The notes under the pieces were generated by a model. The model had not been told where the DNA came from. It made no database searches and saw only the letters and a list, made by a program, of their open reading frames with translations. Positions 58,444 through 64,000 of a stretch of 64,000 nt of DNA are shown in pieces (positions within the stretch are counted from its first letter, which is position 1; every line of letters starts with the position of its first letter). A program made the position numbers and the translations under genes. The stretch is from Acanthosepion lycidas (taxonomy: Eukaryota > Mollusca > Cephalopoda > Sepiida > Sepiidae): contig OZ010587.1 of NCBI GenBank assembly GCA_963932145.1, positions 111,653,834-111,717,833 on the forward strand, written 5' to 3'.

Positions 58444-58515
58444 GCGTCGGTGGTGTAACGGTTAGCATGGTTGCCTTCCAAGCAGTCGATCCGGGTTCGA
58501 CTCCCGGCCGACGCA
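58444..58515 (+). tRNA. tRNA-Gly(TCC), intact, dispersed
   Basis: Same sequence as 49817 and the intact array copies. A T6 run follows about 6 bp downstream. Part of segmental duplication copy B. Confidence 0.97.
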
Positions 58516-58866
58516 TGTCCCTTTTTTCCCCCCCATTTTTGCACAAATGTTGCTTTAGTTAAGTTTAATTCTGATAAATATTTTTACATTTATTTTCTAC
58601 TTTGAATTTTATTTTCAATTACAAATCATCAAAAGCAATGTTAACTCTCCGAATTCGCCATTTTTATATTTAGATTTGAATTTATTTTTTTTTAATTTCA
58701 AAATGTAGGATTGCTTTTTTTGCTCCTGTATCTCTGATTGATGATAGGGTCAACGTTAATTTCCTGGTTACTGAAGAATGATGATATCCCAGGCAATATT
58801 TGTCTCGGAAGACAGCATTGTGGGCCAGCAAGCGGTTTTTTACTTATTATTTTATTTGACATGTTT

Positions 58867-59092
58867 CATCTGAACGATCATGGCCCTCCATAATTTCCTA
58901 TCCTCCCTATCTCTTAATAGTTTTTTTTTTATTTCTCTTAAGCCCTGTTCATCCATCCATTTACTCAAGTTACCTAATTGAGTTATGCGTTATTTTCCTC
59001 TGTCCCTCTTGCCTTCAATCTGTCATGTGAGTATCAGATTTTCCAAGCCGTGTTTCCTTTCTTTGTACCCTAAAAATTTCAATTCCTTCCAC
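58867..59092 (-). pseudogene. LINE ORF2 C-terminal fragment, duplicate
   Basis: Copy of 50265-50490 with a handful of substitutions. Confidence 0.75.
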
Positions 59093-59362
59093 CTAAAAAT
59101 TCCTCGTTGATCTCATGTTTGGTCCATGGTATCCTCAGCATCCTTTTGTATAACCACATGTTTGTTGCTTCAAGTCTTTTTTTCATCTTTGAAGTGATTA
59201 TTATAATTATTGAAAAAAAGAAAAACTTTTCTTTAATTTATTTTTACTTAATAATTTGAATAATAATTTTTCACTCTTTTTTATTTTCAAATCAGTTGAA
59301 ATCGCCATAGATTTCGGCCATGTTCTGAAAAGATTAATATCATCATGCACAAAATGGGTTTT

Positions 59363-59433
59363 ACGTCAGTGATATAATGTCTAGCGTGGTTACCTTCAAA
59401 GCAAGTGATCAGGTTTCAATATTCGGCCGACGC
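59363..59433 (+). pseudogene. tRNA-Gly relic
   Basis: 71 nt aligning with tRNA-Gly end to end (ACGTCAGTG...CCGACGC). Many substitutions: T-loop region AGGTTTCAATATTC, and anticodon loop CTTCAAA, which would read TCA. Acceptor pairing is partly lost. Clearly degenerate. Confidence 0.8.
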
Positions 59434-60260
59434 AATATTTATAATTATTTTATTTTATTTTTTTGCAATACGATTCTTTCAAGATTTTCATTTTACACTT
59501 TGACGTCATTTGTTTATTTTGCTTTTCTTACTACTGAGAAAATAAGAGATTCGATTACCGTCTTCATAATCAGATGAAAATTTGTTGTTTACCATTCGCA
59601 ACTGGCAAGCCGACAATGCATCGATAGCAACAGCCATAAACTTCCTAAAAATGCAAACGGCTGGTAAATATTTTAAATATATTCTTTAAAGTTAAATTTA
59701 ATTTTATTTGAATCATAAACTGTAATCCGTATTAAAAGAAAAACAATTTCCGTATATAAAGTTTTTAGACATTTTTAAAACATTGACACGTTCCTTTGTC
59801 ACTCTTCAAACCGCCATTATACACGAATAATGTAAACAGCAGATTTTAAAATTTATTTGTATTAAATGCGTGTTGCGAAATTATTTAGTAGTTTTAAGGA
59901 TTAATAAATTGGATTTTGGAATCCTGTGGGGTCAGAGGTCAACAATGAATTAGATTAATAATGAATTCGATTTTGGAAACTTAACGCTGATTTTTTGTTT
60001 TAAATATCGTGAAAATTGTATTTATTTATGCACGGAAATATGTGGGGTCAGAGGTCAACAATTAAAAATACCAAGTGAAGTCTTTTTCTTAAAAAGCACA
60101 CGAAAAAAATTTAAAAAGCATTTGCCTGAAAGAATCTTAATAATACCCACAGCACTATAACAATGGCTGATGTTCTTCAGTCTTCTCGGATTTTAATGGA
60201 AAGGAAACCTTATGAAATCATTTCCAGGATTGTGTTATTTAAACATATGCTGCTGTTGAT
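59434..60260. other. Spacer with a short direct repeat
   Basis: The phrase TGTGGGGTCAGAGGTCAACAAT occurs twice (about 59926 and 60041). Otherwise no feature. Confidence 0.5.
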
Positions 60261-60332
60261 TCCCAAGTGGTCTAGTGGCTAGGATTCCGCGCTCTCATCC
60301 CGGCGGCCGGGGTTCCATTCCCCGCTTGGGAA
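60261..60332 (+). pseudogene. tRNA-Glu(CTC), probably impaired
   Basis: 72 nt with a perfect acceptor. The anticodon stem has a C-C mismatch (CCGCG with CCCGG), and the T-loop reads TTCCATT instead of TTCGATT, changing position 57 and the B box. A long T run follows. Upstream flank is unrelated to that of 45173; downstream flank is related. Confidence 0.75.
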
Positions 60333-60567
60333 ACGCGTTTTTTATTTTTTTTTCTCTTGAAAAATAAACTTTAATATGTCCGAATCGAGCGACATATTTT
60401 TCAAGTACAGCACGGAAAAAGAAAATCTATATTATCTACCTGTTGAATTATCTGACTCCGTCCGCTAGGTGGTGTATTGTTTCAAACAATATAAAACAAC
60501 GTAAAATATTTTTTCTCTTTTTAAACACAAGATACCGTAGTGACAAGACTTGTTTTGTTTCCTGACT

Positions 60568-60645
60568 CGGAATCTTCTTAATTCTCAGGAGCACCATTGG
60601 TTGCATACAACACACTGCTTACTCTTCGAAAATGTCTCCTGCTAT
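60568..60645 (-). repeat. Third copy of the 78-bp arm
   Basis: Matches 45658-45735 with a few changes and has no partner arm upstream. Confidence 0.85.
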
Positions 60646-61520
60646 AACAATAATGACGTAAAGTATCAACACTCCTAAGTATAGAAATATGAATAAACCA
60701 AATCACGGATTTATAGATAGAACGAACAGTAACAACTATTTATTACACAGAACACTGGCGCTATCGAAAAGAAAAGAGAAGACTCTTTTTCTGGGAACGG
60801 TAAGCATCTCTCAAAACTCACACGTGTAAGCTTATCGAGGGCGTATTTGGTTTTAGTATGCGAAGCTCGTATTATCAATTATCAATCGGCTGAGCATTAG
60901 TTCTCGTATCAAATTCCCTCTCCGTTAGTAATGAGTGCAATTTTACGTCGCCGATGTGTTGAACAGATGTGTCGTTGATGTGGTCGCTTCTACTCTATAT
61001 CGGTAACGGTATAAACCCGTTATCGTCCCACAAGACGAAATTAGGCAGAAGGATATTTGTGGTTTTTCGAGTCCGTAGGACCTGGCAAAAATTCCCCTTA
61101 GACCCCGTAGACACGAGGTCGAGTAGCTGTCTATCTACCTAGGAAAGACTCGCATAGACTCGTCTGGGCTCCTTTCCGCCCAGGGGCAGAGAGGTCGACA
61201 AGCCGTGTTCCTATACCCAGAGGTTTGGCAACAGACAAAAAAAAAAAAAAAAGTAAGAAAACTATACCGCTGTTTAAATTCTCATTCTCCTCTGCTTAAA
61301 ATTGATAGAGATAGGCTCATCTTGAACACACACTTAGATTCTCGAGCTTTTGTTTGATTGGCCAAACAGCGAATGTTTAATTCTAACTTGCGGGTTTTGC
61401 TATTTTACTGAAACTACACACGTACATTATTTAAGTTACGGCGTCTAACGTTAACTAATGTTTTAATCCAGGTTACATCCGTTCGTGCACAGGTAAATAT
61501 CGTTTAGGTATTTAGAGGTG
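60646..61520. repeat. LTR-like block, partner of 45736-46600
   Basis: Collinear with 45736-46600, including a diverged hairpin module at about 61020-61225 (GACAAGCCGTGTTCCTATACCC at its end). Confidence 0.6.
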
Positions 61521-61819
61521 CAACATATATTATCAGTCCCTTTCTCATTCACAACATATTGATGGTCGTTAATGATAAAATACAAGTCAAGACTTCAATG
61601 TTAAATAAAGAGTATTTAATTACAAATTGCAAATGAATACGTAAGACAAAGAAAAGAAGTAAGAATCAATCCAAACTTATTAAAAAATTCAGTGAATACT
61701 TTTTAGTAACGCAGCTCTGCTTAACGTCCAATAGTCACTCAATAATCACTTAGTAATCAACCAATAGTCAACTCTTTATCCGACTTATAGTCAATTTGTA
61801 GTCCATTATAGTAAGTAGC

Positions 61820-61891
61820 CTGAAACCACTATTTATGGTGGAAAGCATATTCATAAGACCAGAGTGTCACGTTCGAACCCCGGTATCGGCA
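61820..61891 (+). pseudogene. tRNA-like relic, 3' half recognisable
   Basis: It ends with GTCACGTTCGAACCCCGG-TATCGGCA, a T-arm-like end with a B-box match, preceded by a loop TTCATAA (CAT anticodon position). The 5' half does not pair. It may be a Met-type tRNA relic or the head of an unknown SINE. Confidence 0.4.
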
Positions 61892-62099
61892 GCTACTATT
61901 TTCTTCCTTTCTGACAGCAACAGAAAGTCCGGAGTTTATTGAAAATCCTGTGAATTTTTCTCATCTATATTATACATAGTTTTTATGAATATATCTAAAT
62001 CATTATATAAATTGTATTATAAATATAATTATATATAGTTCTTGAATATGTTGAATTCTTTCAACTACCCTCAAAAAATTAACTCAACACAGATTCGGA

Positions 62100-62103
<4 letters not shown>

Positions 62104-62147
<44 letters not shown>
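62104..62147. repeat. (AT)22 microsatellite
   Basis: A plain AT dinucleotide run. Confidence 0.95.
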
Positions 62148-62149
<2 letters not shown>

Positions 62150-62337
62150 TTTATTTAAAAATTATGACCTAAGTATGTTATAACATCACTACAAAAATAT
62201 TCATTTTGTTTCAACATTTCTGGTGTCTTATGAAGCGATTGTGTTGATTGTAAAATAAAGAATTTTTAAAGAGTTCAAAAACCAATCACTGCCCCACTAG
62301 GAGGGGGGTAATGTTTTTACGTAAGATGTAATGGCCA

Positions 62338-62416
62338 ATTAAATTACAAGTATATGATAATTCAAATAAGTCGATGACGTGCCCTAGATCCAGGTATTCG
62401 GATATATATATATATA

Positions 62417-62462
<46 letters not shown>

Positions 62463-62467
62463 TATAT

Positions 62468-62518
<51 letters not shown>

Positions 62519-62690
62519 GACAGACAGACAGACAGACAGACAGAGATAAAACCGTATATTTTTCCCTTAAAAACGAAGCTTTTCTTTTTTTTTTTCAGCC
62601 AATCTCAGAAGAATTGTTGTCTAATATTATATTTTAAAGAAAATCGCGGGAAATGGACAAAGTGGGAGGAGAATTGAATATTAAGAAAAT
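62338..62690. repeat. Dispersed repeat with internal microsatellite, copy 2
   Basis: Partner of 50592-50960. Here the internal tract is (AT)n, then (GA)n at about 62469-62513 and (CAGA)n at about 62520-62545, so the microsatellite has changed motif within the same host repeat. Confidence 0.9.
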
Positions 62691-62796
62691 TAAGCATTTT
62701 CGAAAAGTAAATAAAAGTCAATAAATTTATTAGGTAATTGCGGAAAATATGTTCATTTGTAATTTTTAAAATATGTGAGTCTTTGTTCTGTACTGA

Positions 62797-62799
<3 letters not shown>

Positions 62800-62841
<42 letters not shown>
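62800..62841. repeat. (AT)21 microsatellite
   Basis: A plain AT run just before the LINE's 3' end. Confidence 0.95.
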
Positions 62842-62844
<3 letters not shown>

Positions 62845-62879
62845 CATGGACTCTCCCGTTGGTTTCGACGTATGAGGAT

Positions 62880-64000
62880 CTGACCGCTTATTGATTCAGT
62901 TATGAAATTTTGTGCGATAATCTTAAGTGGCATTTAAGACCCGCTAGGGATTTGAAAAGTAGGCCACATATGGAGCAAATGTGAGGATTGAGAGATGAGA
63001 TCAATGTTAGATTGGCTGACCTTTTAGATCTTGCTCTCGCTTCTTGAAGTTGATTCAGACAAGCAGATTGAAAATTGCTGAGCCCACTAAAACACATTGA
63101 TCTCTATTCTACCCGCTTCAAGGCTAAGCGCTCAAGGGTGTTATGTTGTATATTGACTGCTGACAAGTAGCTTTTCAGATTGTCTTTGTATTTTAGCCAT
63201 GGGCGTCCTACATTCCTGTAGCCCTGATCTAACTGGTTGTACATTAGGATCTTGGGTATCCTGTCATCAGACATTCTCAAGACATGACCAGTCCACCGTA
63301 ACTGAAACTGTATGTTAAGTCTCGATTCCTCCAATATTACACCTGTTAAACAGGTCTTCGTTAGATGTCCGATCTTGAAGCTTAACTTCACAGATTGCAC
63401 GCTGACAGCTTTTATGGAAAACATTTAGCTGGCGTATATGGTACCTGTATGGAGTCCACGACTCTGGGCCATACAAAAGGAAGGCAAGAACAACAGCTCT
63501 GTAAACCCGAAGTTTCGTATCCAGTCGAATAACCCGCTCATTCCACAAGCGCTGTCGAAGTTTGCCGAAAGCACTGGTAGCCTTAGCAATCCCATGCATT
63601 ATTTCATCATCTAAAGTTCCACTGTAATTGACTTTGCTACCAAGATAGGGGAAAGACTTTACATAGTTCAGGGGTTTGTCTTCTACTCTCTATGGTCTCT
63701 CTGGAAATTTGTAGACTGGTGGTTTTTGTTTCTCACCACGCAATTGCTTCGGAGTAGGACAAGGTTGGTTCACAACTTCAGTTTTCTTTATGCTAAGTGT
63801 AAGACCAAATGCTTTACATGCAGCAAAGAAACGATTTATTAGATGTTGGGCCTCCTCAAAGGATGTCGCTACAAGAGCTGCATCATCAGCAAACAACAAA
63901 TCACGAATAATTTGCGTACGAAGGTGGGTCTTGGTTTTGAAGCGCTGATGATTGAAGAGACCACCAGTTGTTCGAAACAGAAACTTGACGCCACTCTTTG
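62880..64000 (-). pseudogene. LINE (non-LTR retrotransposon) 3' half, decayed, cut by window edge
   Basis: - strand pieces in order. The RT catalytic region is at 63690-63899 (LFADDAALVA with its Asp pair, then LSIKKTEVV). An in-frame TAG near 63687 interrupts it. 63315-63599 continues in the same frame (LRVYRAVVLAFLLYGPESW). A frameshift leads to 63104-63424 (LRWTGHVLRMSDDRIPKIL). A C-terminal zinc-finger-like end is at 62900-63097 (CSICGLLFKSLAGLKCHLRLSH, C2H2 spacing). The RT copies the element's RNA at its target in active members. The exact LINE clade is not clear to me. Confidence 0.9.

Larger units (their letters stand above)
56280..59192. repeat. Segmental duplication, copy B
   Basis: Partner of 46620-50583 and shorter by two deletions. 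Around the tRNA-Gly (58190-58560) the two copies are nearly identical. Confidence 0.88.

Noticed and set aside
59363..59433. Possible opal-suppressor tRNA (loop would read TCA)
   Set aside because: The copy has lost acceptor and T-arm consensus and is a Gly pseudogene; the anticodon change is decay.

Overview
This window looks like non-coding, repeat-dense chromosome from a mollusc, most likely a cephalopod such as an octopus. The evidence is several copies of a tRNA-derived SINE whose 3' tail carries the CCGAAACGTTGTAATAAATAT-type end I associate with octopus repeats, plus a Penelope-like element, Ty3/gypsy and non-LTR retroelement wreckage, long AT microsatellites, and one spliced exon with clean intron borders. 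The species assignment is inference. No operons or bacterial features are present.

Bases 1-21435 are a tandem array of a unit of about 1.72 kb. Each full unit holds a tRNA-Lys(CTT) gene on the + strand, a tRNA-Gly(TCC) gene on the - strand, and an older relic of a second tRNA-Gly. There are 12 Lys and 13 Gly copies. Units fall into an intact class and a decayed class that largely alternate, and a five-unit block of about 8.6 kb is repeated almost without change. A truncated unit followed by a short inverted copy of unit sequence ends the array at 21430-21516.

Bases 21517-28700 hold a second kind of array: 13 monomers of 229 bp made from the 5' (tRNA-like) part of the SINE (22662-25640). Then come a LINE scrap, an (AT)25 tract, a perfect hairpin and a genuine exon of a methionine-R-sulfoxide reductase B gene on the - strand (26950-27160). 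It is the only host protein-coding sequence I can support.

Bases 28700-37650 are a nested retroelement. An old, stop-ridden Ty3/gypsy-type element (- strand) is split inside its RNase H region by a younger gypsy element (29699-35402, - strand) flanked by a 4-bp target duplication. The younger element has recognisable gag, protease, RT, RNase H and integrase but three frame breaks. Its 5' LTR carries two tandem copies of a hairpin-rich module that recurs at three other loci.

Bases 37650-45100 are mostly AT-rich spacer with a Penelope-like 3' end (GIY-YIG domain), a SINE copy and a second, 5-monomer SINE-derived array. Bases 45100-61520 are again tRNA-rich: Glu(CTC), Gly(TCC) and Lys(CTT) copies, intact and degenerate, sit in segments duplicated between about 46.6-50.6 kb and 56.3-59.2 kb and between 45.2-46.6 kb and 60.3-61.5 kb, with a hAT-type MITE, foldback repeats and microsatellites. 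Bases 62880-64000 are a decayed LINE on the - strand, cut by the window edge.

The most notable content is the Lys/Gly tDNA array with co-propagated decay, the SINE-derived satellite, and the hairpin-rich module.
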